The notes: a model not told the origin generated them from the sequence alone. A stretch of 64,000 nucleotides of DNA from Lutibacter citreus (GCF_003260195.1 NZ_QEIH01000006.1:395132-459131), one strand, 5' to 3'. Counted from the first letter of the stretch, positions 1-9,516 are shown. Numbers and translations: made by a program.

Positions 1-576
1 CTCATCAGAATAAGCAGGTAAATAAACCGTATAATGATCTTTTTCTGTTCTCTTTATTTCTCTAATTGTATTTCTAATTATTGGCGAATAAACATTCTTA
101 TTATATTTTTTAAAATGAAACCCATATTTAAAATTACTATTCGCATAATTTTTAATAATAAATTTCCCAATAACATCTAGGCAACTCGGTTTTGGTACAT
201 TGTTGGAATATAAAGTAGCTTGGTGACTTAATGAAATACATTTAACGCCTCTTAATTTACAAGCCCAAGCAGTTATTGGTTCAAAATCATTAATCACCAA
301 ATCATATTCTTCTACAGGAGCTTTTAAAACCTCTGTTACCACTCTTAATAAATTAATTTCTTGAAGTGTTCTAACAAAATCTATACCTCCTCTTTTTCCA
401 AAGTAAAAACTCAAACCTTTGTATACAAAAGTTATTTTTTGTTCTAATTTAACTTCAGCTTGATTTCCGCTTATTAAAATATCAACTTGAGCTCTATTTA
501 ATAATGCCGGAATTACTTCCTTTGCCCTGCTTAAATGCCCATTTCCCGTACCTTGTATTGCGTATAATATTTTCAT
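1..576 (-). CDS. Glycosyltransferase, MurG-like GT-B fold (partial, cut by window edge)
   Basis: The frame opens with ATG at 576-574 and runs off the left edge, so only 192 residues are visible. It begins MKILYAIQGTGNGHLSRA, the glycine-rich loop of MurG-like GT-B glycosyltransferases and of the archaeal/bacterial MJ1255 (TIGR00661) group, followed by alternating strands and helices (for example YDLVINDFEP near residue 107). The C-terminal sugar-nucleotide domain lies outside the window, so donor and acceptor cannot be inferred. The ATG overlaps the stop of the upstream phosphoesterase gene by 4 bases (ATGA), which suggests translational coupling and perhaps a shared role in envelope glycan or lipid A metabolism. 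The family call is fairly safe; the function is open. Confidence 0.72.
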   Translation of the reverse strand, partial: MKILYAIQGTGNGHLSRAKEVIPALLNRAQVDILISGNQAEVKLEQKITFVYKGLSFYFGKRGGIDFVRTLQEINLLRVVTEVLKAPVEEYDLVINDFEPITAWACKLRGVKCISLSHQATLYSNNVPKPSCLDVIGKFIIKNYANSNFKYGFHFKKYNKNVYSPIIRNTIREIKRTEKDHYTVYLPAYSDE

Positions 577-1436
577 AAACTCTTAAAATTAAAATCGGCT
601 AACAATTCTCCAAAAATTTCTTTTGATGTTTTATCTAAAATATCATTATCAATAATATCAATTACATCATCCTTTCTATAGTCTCTCTCATCATACTTAT
701 AAAGTTTCCATTCTTTTTTTGAATATTCTAGCGATGTTAAATTTTCAACCCAATCTCCTGAATTTAAGTAAGTAACACTACCATTATTTGTTTTAATTTT
801 TTTAATCGTTGGTTGATGTATATGACCACAAACCACATAATCATACTCATTATCTATTGCAATTTTCACAGCAGTATCTTCAAAATTATTAATAAATTTT
901 ACAGCTGATTTTACGCTATCTTTTATTTTTTTTGATAATGATATTTTTTCTTTGCCCATTAAAGAACTAAAATAATTAACCGCTTTATTTATAAGAATTA
1001 GAGTGTCATAACCAACAGCGCCTAATTTCGCTAACCATTTTGAATGTTGCATAGTTACATCAAAAACATCACCATGAAAGAACCAAGCTTTTTTACCGTT
1101 GAGCTCTAAAACTACTTTGTTTTTTATTGCTAAAGATCCTAACTGAAAACCTACAAATTTTCTCAACATTTCATCATGATTTCCAGTTATGTAATAAATT
1201 TCTTTGCCTTGTGAAACCCAACGAATTAAATACTTAATAACTTTCATATGTGATTTTGGCCAATAACGTTTACTAAATTGCCAAATATCTACAATATCAC
1301 CATTAAGAATAACGGTTTTAGGGTTGATACTTTTTAAATACTTTAATAATTCTTTTGCGTGACAGCCATAAGTTCCCAAGTGAACATCGGAAATAACAAC
1401 TACATCTAGTTTTCTTTTGCCTTTATTAAATTTCAA
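573..1436 (-). CDS. lpxH: UDP-2,3-diacylglucosamine diphosphatase-like metallophosphoesterase (LpxH type)
   Basis: This is a calcineurin-like metallophosphoesterase. It shows SDVHLG, NGDIVD, GNHDE, FHGDVFD and CGHIHQP, the metal-binding Asp, His and Asn motifs of LpxH-type enzymes, which remove UMP from UDP-diacylglucosamine in lipid A synthesis at the inner-membrane face. No in-frame ATG precedes the first motif. The open frame begins with TTG at 1475, but homologues usually start just before the KRKLDVVVISD segment, so the second TTG (1436) is preferred, giving about 287 residues. The stop overlaps the glycosyltransferase ATG by 4 bases. Other enzymes of this fold cannot be excluded, so the symbol is tentative. 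Confidence 0.78.
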   Translation of the reverse strand: MKFNKGKRKLDVVVISDVHLGTYGCHAKELLKYLKSINPKTVILNGDIVDIWQFSKRYWPKSHMKVIKYLIRWVSQGKEIYYITGNHDEMLRKFVGFQLGSLAIKNKVVLELNGKKAWFFHGDVFDVTMQHSKWLAKLGAVGYDTLILINKAVNYFSSLMGKEKISLSKKIKDSVKSAVKFINNFEDTAVKIAIDNEYDYVVCGHIHQPTIKKIKTNNGSVTYLNSGDWVENLTSLEYSKKEWKLYKYDERDYRKDDVIDIIDNDILDKTSKEIFGELLADFNFKSL

Positions 1437-1521
1437 AATATTTATAAAATTATTAATATTAGCAATTAACAACAAAATTGTTGCTTATAAGTTTACAAAC
1501 TATTATTTAAAAGTTATTAAA

Positions 1522-2133
1522 TTACAATAGGCAATGATGAATATATCTAAATGTTAAGTTAATTCTTGGATGAACTATTCTTTTACTTTTAGGTACGCTA
1601 TGCATCCAATTTTCTTGAGTTGCTCCTTTCATCGCAATTAAACTGCCAGCTTCTAAAAACAAATCTACTTTCTGTTTGGTTTTATTATGTTTTAAAGAAA
1701 ATTTACGAGCTGAACCTAAACTTAACGAAGCAATTACTGGATTTTTACCAAGTTCTTTTTCATCATCTGAATGCCAACCTAATCCTTCATCTCCTTTGTG
1801 GTATAAATTTAACAAACAAGAATTAAACTTTTCACCTGTTTTTTCTTCAACCAATTTTTTTAGAACCAATAATTCTGGAGTCCATTTTAAGGCAGTTTTC
1901 TTTGTTCCAGAATAAGTATATTCAAAATTATCATCGCCAAACCAAGCTATTTTTCTAGAAGTTACAATGAGTTTTCCAAAAATAATTAGTTCGTCTTGTT
2001 TCCAAAAATCTGCAATTAAAAAATGGGCTAAATAGTGTTTGCATTCTTTTATACTTAATACTAAGCCATAATTTATCAACTCTCCATCAAAAGGCAACCT
2101 ATTTTGAAGGCTATTTGTATTAAATAAATCCAT
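1522..2133 (-). CDS. alkB: AlkB-family 2OG-Fe(II) dioxygenase (alkylated nucleic acid repair)
   Basis: At 203 residues this matches the short AlkB/ALKBH2-like family, which oxidatively removes alkyl groups from DNA or RNA bases using 2-oxoglutarate and Fe(II). The iron facial triad is visible as H121 and D123 (GLGWHSDDE) and H178 (NWMHSVP). The 2-oxoglutarate-binding arginines sit in RINLTFR near residues 190-196. The substrate-side segment NLYHKGDEGLGWH is typical of the family. The start is ATG at 2133. It lies 26 bases downstream of the antiporter stop and could be cotranscribed with it. No Ada or other alkylation-response gene is nearby. Confidence 0.9.
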   Translation of the reverse strand: MDLFNTNSLQNRLPFDGELINYGLVLSIKECKHYLAHFLIADFWKQDELIIFGKLIVTSRKIAWFGDDNFEYTYSGTKKTALKWTPELLVLKKLVEEKTGEKFNSCLLNLYHKGDEGLGWHSDDEKELGKNPVIASLSLGSARKFSLKHNKTKQKVDLFLEAGSLIAMKGATQENWMHSVPKSKRIVHPRINLTFRYIHHCLL

Positions 2134-2159
2134 CTTAATAATAATTTGAGGACCTATTT

Positions 2160-3977
2160 TTAAATTATTGTTTTACCAATATAAACAAGAATATTTCCTT
2201 TTTCTATTTTAAAGGATTCTTTTAATGATGAAATAATATGAATTACACCTTCATTGTCTTTTAAGAAAACAGGTATTGAATGTGATTCTTCATTAATTTT
2301 ATTTAACAATTTTAAATAATGTTCAGGAGAAGACACTATTATTTCATTTATTAAAGGAAAATCACGTACTACTTCACTTAAATTTAAATAATCATCTTTA
2401 TGAGAAAATAGTTTTTCATTTGGTTGAATATTACCTTCCTTAAGTTCATCGGTTGACACTAATCTAAAGGCTCCTTGCTCTCCAAAAATTGGTGTAAATT
2501 TCTCTATTGCATATTCATTTATTGATTCGCTTCCTGTTAAGGCTAATAAATACCCTATATCATTTAACTCAACATCTTCAAGTAATTCATCAGAATAAAC
2601 ATTTCCTTCAATTGCCTCTAAACCTAATGAAACTGCATTTTCAATATGTCTGCTATTACTATCAATTAGCACTACTCTTCTTCCATTTTTCTTCAAATAA
2701 GTAGCTAATAACCGAGCAAGTTTTGAAGCTCCAATCATGATAATACCATCTGAAGATTTTAAAAACACACCTGCAACCCTAGCAAATAAACGTGCTGTTG
2801 TTGCATTTAGTAATACAGTTCCTAGCACTATCATAAATACTAAAGGAGTAATATACTCAGCTCCTGGTTCCCCTTTCATTGCTAGCTTTAAACCAAATAA
2901 CGAAGCAATCCCAGCTGCAACTATACCTCTTGGTCCCACCCAACTTATAAATAATTTTTCATTGAATTTTAGCCCTGACCCAGCGGTACTTAAAAATACA
3001 GACAGTGGTCTTAATATTAAAATCACGACTAAGAATAAGAAAAGCGTTTCCCATCTATAAAGCAACATCATATCTTCAATATTAATGTTTGCAGCCAACA
3101 GAATAAATAAAATTGAAATTAACAGTATGCTTAATGATTCTTTAAAGTATAAAATTTCTTTAAGTTCATCTACCTTTAAATTTCCAATTACCATCCCCAT
3201 AACTACAACAGCAAGTAATCCTGATTCGTGTGCAAATAAATCTGACAATACAAAAACCATTAAAACTGCGGCAAGTGTTATTACGTTTAATAAATAATGA
3301 GGAATTAATTTAAATTTTAAGGAATAAAACAGTGCATAAGCAGATGTAAACCCTATTGATAGGCCTATAATAACAATCTTTCCAAATTCAATTAAAGCTT
3401 CTCCTGTATATTCATAACCCGCTTCAACGCTTATAAATTCATAAACCAATACAGCAACAAGTGCTCCTATTGGGTCTATTAAAATACCTTCCCATTTTAA
3501 AACTGCAGATACATCTTGTTTAAGAGGAATATTTCTTAATATAGGTGCTATTACAGTTGGACCAGTTACAATTATTAATGCTGAAAATAAAAATGAAATT
3601 GCCCAACTTAAATCAAAAATAAAATGAGCTGCAACTCCAGCACCTAAAAAAGTAATTAACGATCCCAATGAAATTAACTTTACTATCGCCGGACCAACAT
3701 TAAGAATTTCATCTTTCTTAAGCGTTAAACCTCCTTCAAATAAAATAATACTAATTGCTAACGATACAAAGTTGAAAAGACGTTCTCCCGGAAATAATCC
3801 TTCGGTTCCGTTCCAAACAGGTTCAATCCATTTTGTTCCATCTTCTGAAATAAGCGTAGATATAGGGCCTACAAGCAATCCTATTAAGATTAATGGTAAT
3901 ATGGCTGGAATTTTAATTTTCCAAGCAAACCACTGAGCTAAAATCCCTAAAACAATTATTCCTGCTAATTCAACCAT
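2160..3977 (-). CDS. CPA1-family cation/proton antiporter with C-terminal RCK (TrkA-N) domain
   Basis: The 605-residue product has about 12 hydrophobic segments across residues 1-395 (Na/H exchanger fold, with SWVGPRGIVAAGIASLFGL near the end of the core). A cytosolic nucleotide-binding RCK_N domain follows from about residue 412 (IIMIGASKLARLLATYLKKNGRRVVLID, a Rossmann GxS/GxxLA loop). Such proteins exchange Na+ or K+ for H+ at the inner membrane, and the RCK domain usually senses NAD(H) or another nucleotide. The substrate cation cannot be told from sequence. It begins with ATG at 3977, 33 bases downstream of the CYTH gene, and may be in one transcript with it and alkB. Confidence 0.88.
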   Translation of the reverse strand: MVELAGIIVLGILAQWFAWKIKIPAILPLILIGLLVGPISTLISEDGTKWIEPVWNGTEGLFPGERLFNFVSLAISIILFEGGLTLKKDEILNVGPAIVKLISLGSLITFLGAGVAAHFIFDLSWAISFLFSALIIVTGPTVIAPILRNIPLKQDVSAVLKWEGILIDPIGALVAVLVYEFISVEAGYEYTGEALIEFGKIVIIGLSIGFTSAYALFYSLKFKLIPHYLLNVITLAAVLMVFVLSDLFAHESGLLAVVVMGMVIGNLKVDELKEILYFKESLSILLISILFILLAANINIEDMMLLYRWETLFLFLVVILILRPLSVFLSTAGSGLKFNEKLFISWVGPRGIVAAGIASLFGLKLAMKGEPGAEYITPLVFMIVLGTVLLNATTARLFARVAGVFLKSSDGIIMIGASKLARLLATYLKKNGRRVVLIDSNSRHIENAVSLGLEAIEGNVYSDELLEDVELNDIGYLLALTGSESINEYAIEKFTPIFGEQGAFRLVSTDELKEGNIQPNEKLFSHKDDYLNLSEVVRDFPLINEIIVSSPEHYLKLLNKINEESHSIPVFLKDNEGVIHIISSLKESFKIEKGNILVYIGKTII

Positions 3978-4010
3978 TCTTTATTTATTTAATGTCAATA
4001 TAATTATATT

Positions 4011-4481
4011 TTACCACTTATTAAACGGATTTTTGGCTATAACAGAATTGTAATATTGTTTTTTTCCTGTTACTTCCTGGCCTAACCATTTTGGTTTTTC
4101 AAATTTAAAATCTTCTGAAGGTAATTCAATTTCAGCAACTACCAAACCTTTATTTTCACCAAAAAATTCATCCACTTCAAAAAACAAATTATTGTTAGTT
4201 GGAATAATATATCTATTTTTTTCAATAATTGAAGGTTCACATATTTTTAGTAAACTTTCAGCTTCAAGAACATCAATCTCTTTTTCCCATTCAAAACGAG
4301 TTGTTCCTGATGCATTTCCAATTCCTTTTACCGTTATAAAACCTTTTCCATTTTTAATACGAACTCGAACTGTTCGCTCTGGAACAGTTGATAAAAAACC
4401 TTGTGCTATTTTATAACTTTTAATGGAGACTTTTTTAAAATCTCCTTTAACTAAAAATTTTCGTTCAATTTCTTGATTCAT
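4011..4481 (-). CDS. CYTH-domain protein (triphosphate tunnel metalloenzyme)
   Basis: The 156-residue product starts MNQEIERKFLV, the ExExK signature (E4-x-E6-x-K8) that defines CYTH/triphosphate tunnel enzymes. Further basic and acidic strand residues fit the eight-stranded tunnel: RVRIKNGKGFITVKG, and EWEKEIDV, EIELP on later strands. Family members hydrolyse inorganic triphosphate or thiamine triphosphate, or act as class IV adenylate cyclases. Short single-domain bacterial versions are most often tripolyphosphatases. The start is ATG at 4481. The two C-terminal strands look complete, so the gene is intact. The substrate is not determined. Confidence 0.86.
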   Translation of the reverse strand: MNQEIERKFLVKGDFKKVSIKSYKIAQGFLSTVPERTVRVRIKNGKGFITVKGIGNASGTTRFEWEKEIDVLEAESLLKICEPSIIEKNRYIIPTNNNLFFEVDEFFGENKGLVVAEIELPSEDFKFEKPKWLGQEVTGKKQYYNSVIAKNPFNKW

Positions 4482-4627
4482 TTAATACAGTTTACAAACA
4501 TTAAAAATTTACTCAATTTCAATTACTTTTGAAGCTCTAAAAAAATTAGTTTACTTATAGTTAATCATTAAAAAATTAATATAATTATTCTCTTCAATGT
4601 TATCATAAAAAAAGAATGAAAACTAAA

Positions 4628-4660
4628 AGAAGACCACTGAATTAAATTCAATAGTCTTCT
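4628..4660 (-). terminator. Intrinsic terminator after sucB
   Basis: Arms AGAAGAC (4628-4634) and GTCTTCT (4654-4660) pair, and inner TGAATT/AATTCA extends the stem. On the minus strand T-rich sequence follows. It sits 26 bases past the sucB stop. Confidence 0.8.
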
Positions 4661-4685
4661 TTATTTTATATAAATCCGTTTAAAA

Positions 4686-5888
4686 TTAAAGTTCTAATGC
4701 TTTTTTAGGATTGTTATCCATTAATATTTCAATAGGGTTTTCCAGAGCTTCTTTTACAGCAACTAAGAACCCAACAGATTCTTTTCCATCTATAATTCTA
4801 TGATCATAAGATAAAGCAACATACATAATTGGTCTAATAAGCACTTCACCATTAATGGCTACCGGTCTTTCTACAATATTGTGCATTCCTAATATACCAC
4901 TTTGAGGAGGGTTTATAATTGGTGTAGATAGCATAGATCCAAATACACCACCATTAGTGATTGTAAATGTTCCTCCAGTCATTTCATCAACTGTAATTTG
5001 ACCATCTCTAGCTCTAATTGCTAATCTTTTAACTTCACTTTCAACACCTCTAAAAGATAAATTTTCTGCATTTCTAATTACAGGAACCATCAATCCCTTT
5101 GGACCAGAAACTGCAATTGAAATATCTTGAAAATCATGAGATATTTTATAATCTCCATCTAACATTGAATTAACATCAGGATACATTTTTAAAGCTCTTA
5201 CAACAGCTAACGTGAAAAAACTCATAAACCCTAAACCAACTCCGTGTTTAGCTTTAAAATCCTCTTTAAAATCTTTACGTAAATCAAAAATAGGTTTCAT
5301 ATCTACTTCGTTAAAAGTAGTAAGCATTGCTGTTTCATTTTTTACAGAAACTAGGCGTTGAGCTACTTTTCTACGCAACATAGAAAGTTTTGATTTTTCA
5401 GAACCACGAGAACCTCCTGCAGGAGTACCCATACTAGGCACAGCCTTTACAGCATCGTTTTTTGTTACTCTACCATCTTTTCCTGTTCCAGAAATCTCAG
5501 AAGCGCTTATACCTTTTTCTTCTAAAATCTTTTTTGCAGCAGGTGAAGCACTTCCACTTGCATAGGTTGTTTTAGTTTCAGCTGGTTTTTCTTCAACTTT
5601 AGGAGTTGCAACTGTTAAAACTTCTTTCTCACCTGAACCTTCAGGTTTTTTAGCATCCATATCAATTAAACAAACAACAGCACCAACTTCAACAGCATCT
5701 CCTTCTTCTGCTTTAAAGGTAATAATACCACTTTCTTCAGCAGGTAACTCTAAAGTTGCTTTGTCTGAATCTACTTCAGCTATTGGTTGATCTTTTTCTA
5801 CATAATCTCCATCTTCAACAAGCCAAGCAGCAATTTCTACTTCTGTAATTGATTCTCCCGGTGAGGGAACTTTCATTTCTAAAATCAT
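4686..5888 (-). CDS. sucB: Dihydrolipoyllysine succinyltransferase, E2 of 2-oxoglutarate dehydrogenase
   Basis: This is the 400-residue E2 core of the 2-oxoglutarate dehydrogenase complex, passing the succinyl group from lipoamide to CoA in the TCA cycle. The lipoyl domain covers residues 1-75 with the modified lysine K43 (DSDKATLEL). A Pro/Lys/Ala linker leads to the E1/E3-binding domain (about 112-150, [12 protein letters not shown] and [11 protein letters not shown]). The acetyltransferase-type catalytic domain ends with SYDHRIIDG near residues 360-368, holding the catalytic His and Asp. It follows sucA by 36 bases on the same strand, the usual pair, and a hairpin terminator follows it. 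The ATG start directly gives the lipoyl domain. Confidence 0.96.
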   Translation of the reverse strand: MILEMKVPSPGESITEVEIAAWLVEDGDYVEKDQPIAEVDSDKATLELPAEESGIITFKAEEGDAVEVGAVVCLIDMDAKKPEGSGEKEVLTVATPKVEEKPAETKTTYASGSASPAAKKILEEKGISASEISGTGKDGRVTKNDAVKAVPSMGTPAGGSRGSEKSKLSMLRRKVAQRLVSVKNETAMLTTFNEVDMKPIFDLRKDFKEDFKAKHGVGLGFMSFFTLAVVRALKMYPDVNSMLDGDYKISHDFQDISIAVSGPKGLMVPVIRNAENLSFRGVESEVKRLAIRARDGQITVDEMTGGTFTITNGGVFGSMLSTPIINPPQSGILGMHNIVERPVAINGEVLIRPIMYVALSYDHRIIDGKESVGFLVAVKEALENPIEILMDNNPKKALEL

Positions 5889-5924
5889 TTTGTAAATATT
5901 TTAAAGTCTTTTCTAGACGAATTT

Positions 5925-8654
5925 TTAATTAGTTAGTTTAAATATTCCATCAATAATACGTTGATGTCTCCTCTTAAATCTTGCAGAAGAACCAGCTGCT
6001 GGAACCGCATAAAATGGTTGAGAGGCAACTTCTAAATTTACCAATCTAAATCTCTGAAGCATATAACTCCAAGCTCCCATATTTTCAGGTTCTTCTTGAG
6101 CCCAAACATAATTTTCAACATTTGGATAACGATCTATTATACTCTGAAGTTTCTCTAAATGCAGCGGAAACAATTGTTCAATTCTTACAAGTGCAACATC
6201 AGTTCTTTCTAATTTAGTTCTTTCTGCCAATAAATCATAATAAAATTTACCAGTACAAAACACTAACTTCTTTATATTTTCGGTCTCTAAAGTGTCATCT
6301 ATTACCTCTTGAAAGCTTCCATTTGCAAAGTCATTTAATTTTGAAACCGCTAATGGATGACGTAATAAACTTTTTGGAGTAAATACAATTAAAGGTTTTC
6401 TATAATCACGTTTCATTTGACGACGCAATAAATGATAAAAGTTAGCTGGATTGGTACAATCTGCAACAATCATATTATCTATAGCACATAATTGTAAAAA
6501 ACGCTCCATACGCGCCGAAGAATGCTCAGAACCTTGCCCTTCATAACCGTGTGGTAATAAAACTACAATACCATTTTGCAATTTCCATTTAGATTCTGCA
6601 GCAGATATATATTGATCGAACATTATTTGAGCTCCATTACTAAAATCTCCAAATTGAGCTTCCCAAATAGTTAATGTATTTGGATTTGCCATGGCATAAC
6701 CATAATCAAAACCAAGAACTCCATATTCTGATAACAAGGAATTATAAATATACATTTGCCCTTGTTTATCTCCCAATCTGTTTAGTAAGTTAATTCTTTC
6801 TTCTGAAATTTCATCACGTAAAATTGCGTGTCTATGACTAAAAGTACCTCTTTCAACATCCTGACCAGATATTCTAACATCAAAACCTTCTTCAAGTAAA
6901 CTACCATAAGCTAACGTTTCTCCCATTCCCCAGTCAATAGCATCGGTTTCAAAAACCATATTACTCCTATCTTTCAATATTTTTTCTGCTTTTCTAAGGA
7001 ATTTAACTCCTTCAGGAACTGTAGAAACCACTTTTGCTATATTTTCTAATTTTGCTTTTGGAAAACTAGTATCATCTGCAATTAGCATATCATCCAATCT
7101 TCTTCTTGTAAAATCTATCCAAGTGTCTTTCATGAATTCCCTTACTTTGGATGTTTCTACTTTTTTAGAAGCCTGATATTCTACTTCAAGTAAGTCTTTA
7201 AATTCAGAAATAGTATTATTTAAAAAAGCAGTATCTATAACTCCTTCTTCAATTAACCTTTTTGCATAAATATCTCTTGGATTTGGATGCTTTGAAATTG
7301 CTTTATACAATTTTGGTTGAGTAAAACGAGGTTCATCTCCTTCATTATGACCATATTTTCTATAACCACATAAATCAATAAAAATATCTCTTTTAAACTT
7401 CATTCTAAAATCTAACGCCATTTCAATAGCGTGCACCACAGCCTCAACATCATCTGCATTTACATGCAGTACTGGCGATAAAGTAACTTTTGCAACATCA
7501 GTACAATAAGTACTTGAACGAGCATCCAAATAGTTTGTAGTAAAACCAATTTGGTTATTCACAACTATATGAATTGTTCCTCCAGTAGTATACCCATTTA
7601 ATTGACTCATTTGAGTAACTTCATATACTACTCCTTGACCAGCAATGGCCGCATCTCCGTGAACAATTATTGGCAACAACTTTGAATTATCACCATTATA
7701 TTTTCTATCAATTTTGGCTCTTGATATTCCTTCAACAATTGGCCCAACTGTTTCCAAATGCGATGGATTTGGAACTAAATTCATTTTTAGCTTCTTATTA
7801 TTTTTAAGAGTTTTTGAAGTAGTTAAACCTAAATGGTATTTTACATCACCATCAATAGTTTCATCTTCAAAATCTTTACCTTCAAATTCGCTAAAAACGT
7901 CACGAATTGGTTTTCTAAAAATATTTGTTAGCGTATTCAATCTTCCTCTATGTGCCATTCCTAGCACAAATTCATCTACATCATAAATCTCAGCAGCATT
8001 TCTAATAACAGAGCTAATAGCGGGTATTAATGTTTCTCCTCCTTCTAAAGAAAACCTTTTTTGACCTACATATTTTGTTTGTAAAAAACCTTCAAATGTT
8101 ACAGCTTGATTTAGCTTTTTAAGAATGTATTTTTTTGACTCTTCAGAATAATTAGGATGATTTGAGTTTTTAGTAAGTTGACTTTGAAACCATTTTATTT
8201 CTTCAGGATTACGAATATACATATACTCCACACCAATAGAATCGCAATAAATGGTTTCTAAATGGGCAATGATAATTTGTAATGTATTTTTTCCACAACC
8301 TACTAAATTACCAGCATCAAAAACTGTTTCTAAATCTTTTTGTGATAAGCCAAAATTCTCTATGGCTAAGGTAGGAGAATATTGTCTTCTTGTTCTTACT
8401 GGGTTTGTTTTAGTAAATAAATGACCCCGTGTTCTATATCCGTTTATTAAATCTATTACTTTAAATTCTTTTAAGACATTATCAGGAACTTCAACTTCAG
8501 CATCATCTAGCGAGTATTTTTCATTTGCAAAATCATATCCTTGAAAAAAACTTCTCCAACTAGCTTCAACTGCATCAGGGTTAATTAAATACTGATCATA
8601 TAAATCGGATATGAATTCCGTATGTATAGCATTTAAAAATGAAAATTTATCCAT
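5925..8654 (-). CDS. sucA: 2-oxoglutarate dehydrogenase E1 (thiamine diphosphate-dependent)
   Basis: The 909-residue protein has the SucA layout. The N-terminal helix FLNAIHTEFISDLYDQYLINPDAVEASWRSFF binds E2. The LVPNPSHLE and GDAAIAGQGVVYE segments and a NNQIGFTT motif make the thiamine diphosphate and Mg2+ site, followed by the transketolase-like pyrimidine domain (EAQFGDFSNGAQIMFDQ, HGYEGQGSEHSSARMERFLQ). It decarboxylates 2-oxoglutarate and transfers succinyl to the E2 lipoyl group. Length is usual (about 900-930). The start is ATG at 8654. The promoter presumably lies in the AT-rich gap to its right; I could not pick a convincing -33/-7 pair. Confidence 0.97.
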   Translation of the reverse strand: MDKFSFLNAIHTEFISDLYDQYLINPDAVEASWRSFFQGYDFANEKYSLDDAEVEVPDNVLKEFKVIDLINGYRTRGHLFTKTNPVRTRRQYSPTLAIENFGLSQKDLETVFDAGNLVGCGKNTLQIIIAHLETIYCDSIGVEYMYIRNPEEIKWFQSQLTKNSNHPNYSEESKKYILKKLNQAVTFEGFLQTKYVGQKRFSLEGGETLIPAISSVIRNAAEIYDVDEFVLGMAHRGRLNTLTNIFRKPIRDVFSEFEGKDFEDETIDGDVKYHLGLTTSKTLKNNKKLKMNLVPNPSHLETVGPIVEGISRAKIDRKYNGDNSKLLPIIVHGDAAIAGQGVVYEVTQMSQLNGYTTGGTIHIVVNNQIGFTTNYLDARSSTYCTDVAKVTLSPVLHVNADDVEAVVHAIEMALDFRMKFKRDIFIDLCGYRKYGHNEGDEPRFTQPKLYKAISKHPNPRDIYAKRLIEEGVIDTAFLNNTISEFKDLLEVEYQASKKVETSKVREFMKDTWIDFTRRRLDDMLIADDTSFPKAKLENIAKVVSTVPEGVKFLRKAEKILKDRSNMVFETDAIDWGMGETLAYGSLLEEGFDVRISGQDVERGTFSHRHAILRDEISEERINLLNRLGDKQGQMYIYNSLLSEYGVLGFDYGYAMANPNTLTIWEAQFGDFSNGAQIMFDQYISAAESKWKLQNGIVVLLPHGYEGQGSEHSSARMERFLQLCAIDNMIVADCTNPANFYHLLRRQMKRDYRKPLIVFTPKSLLRHPLAVSKLNDFANGSFQEVIDDTLETENIKKLVFCTGKFYYDLLAERTKLERTDVALVRIEQLFPLHLEKLQSIIDRYPNVENYVWAQEEPENMGAWSYMLQRFRLVNLEVASQPFYAVPAAGSSARFKRRHQRIIDGIFKLTN

Positions 8655-8973
8655 AATTTTAGTAATATTCTTAATTATTTAGTGAACGTAAAAATACAAT
8701 TTTTACCTAAACAACACTTTTAAATAAGGGTTTTTTAAAATAATTGTATTATTAACAAAAATCACGTCAATACAATATTAAAGTAATTTTTAAAAAACTC
8801 TATTTTCATAAAAACTCAAAATAATGTAAAAAAAAGTGATTTTTTTAGACGTCCTAAAATTTTAATTTACAAGGGTTTATATTTTAAATAAAAAAAAAGT
8901 GATTTTTTTTATCAAAAAAGATTGCAGAAATAAGAAAAGCTTGTATATTTGCACTCGCAAAAGCAAATTGCAT
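8655..8973. other. AT-rich intergenic region between sucA and tRNA-Asn
   Basis: These 319 bases hold no plausible gene. They contain two near-identical tracts of 8-9 A, GTGA and 7-8 T (8828-8846 and 8890-8910, GTGA cores 63 bases apart), likely intrinsically bent DNA. A small inverted repeat, TTTTAG...CTAAAA (8843-8859), sits beside the first tract. The tRNA promoter is at the right end. The promoter for sucA must also lie here. Confidence 0.6.
8922..8951 (+). promoter_or_regulatory. Bacteroidota-type promoter of tRNA-Asn
   Basis: A TTG (8922-8924) stands 19 bases before TATATTTG (8944-8951), matching the Bacteroidota consensus of TTTG, about 19 nt, TAnnTTTG. The tRNA starts 22 bases further on. 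Confidence 0.72.
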
Positions 8974-9047
8974 TCCTCCTTAGCTCAGTTGGTTAGAGCA
9001 TCTGACTGTTAATCAGAGGGTCCTTGGTTCGAGCCCAAGAGGGGGAG
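8974..9047 (+). tRNA. tRNA-Asn (anticodon GTT)
   Basis: A full cloverleaf is visible in 74 bases. The acceptor stem pairs TCCTCCT with AGGGGGA and the D arm is TAGCTCAGTTGGTTAGAGC. The anticodon stem TCTGA/TCAGA encloses loop CTGTTAA with anticodon GTT (9008-9010), and the T arm is CTTGG-TTCGAGC-CCAAG. CCA is not encoded, as is common in this phylum. Confidence 0.97.
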
Positions 9048-9049
9048 CT

Positions 9050-9082
9050 AAAAAAGAGTTACAAAATTGTAACTCTTTTTTT
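9050..9082 (+). terminator. Intrinsic terminator after tRNA-Asn
   Basis: GAGTTACAA (9056-9064) pairs with TTGTAACTC (9067-9075) and a run of T follows to 9082, directly behind the tRNA. Confidence 0.88.
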
Positions 9083-9090
9083 ATTTAAAT

Positions 9091-9516
9091 ATGATTCTAC
9101 CTCTAGTAAAAAAAATAACCCTAATCATTATTTTTCTAACAGCCTTTCAAATAGCTGGTCAAGAAATAGGAAACATATATAAGAACAACCATTTTATAAA
9201 ACTTAATAAAACAGCTTCTGATTTTTGTTTAATTTATTCAGATATTAATTCTAATAATTTGTTTTTTGAAAACTCTATTCAATTTTCAAATAAAGAAACT
9301 ATCTATAATATTATTATAAATGGTTTTAAGAAAAAAAATAACCATCAAGTATTTATTAAAACTAATAATAACATTATTGTTAAGTTAAAATATATTCACC
9401 TTCGAGGTGAAAAATTACTATCAATAAAGCACAATAATTTATCTAATAAAACTCGAGGACAAAGTCACTTTTTTACTCAAGAAGATTTTGAACAATTGTT
9501 TAGCAGCACCATCTAA
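9091..9516 (+). CDS. Small exported protein of unknown function
   Basis: The 141-residue product begins with a credible signal peptide (a Lys pair, then LIIIFLTAFQIAG, with likely cleavage near AGQE). The mature part is short beta-prone segments rich in Asn, Ile and Lys (for example NNNIIVKLKYIHLRGEKLLSI). I recognise no family. The ATG at 9091 is only 8 bases past the tRNA terminator, so its promoter would have to overlap the terminator or readthrough must supply transcription. The codon use resembles neighbouring genes. It could be a real orphan or the residue of a larger exported protein, since the next 400 bases also look eroded. Confidence 0.5.
   Translation: MILPLVKKITLIIIFLTAFQIAGQEIGNIYKNNHFIKLNKTASDFCLIYSDINSNNLFFENSIQFSNKETIYNIIINGFKKKNNHQVFIKTNNNIIVKLKYIHLRGEKLLSIKHNNLSNKTRGQSHFFTQEDFEQLFSSTI

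Noticed and set aside
8828..8910. A/T-tract repeats as a CRISPR or attachment site
   Set aside because: Only two copies, no spacer array and no integrase or duplicated tRNA end nearby.
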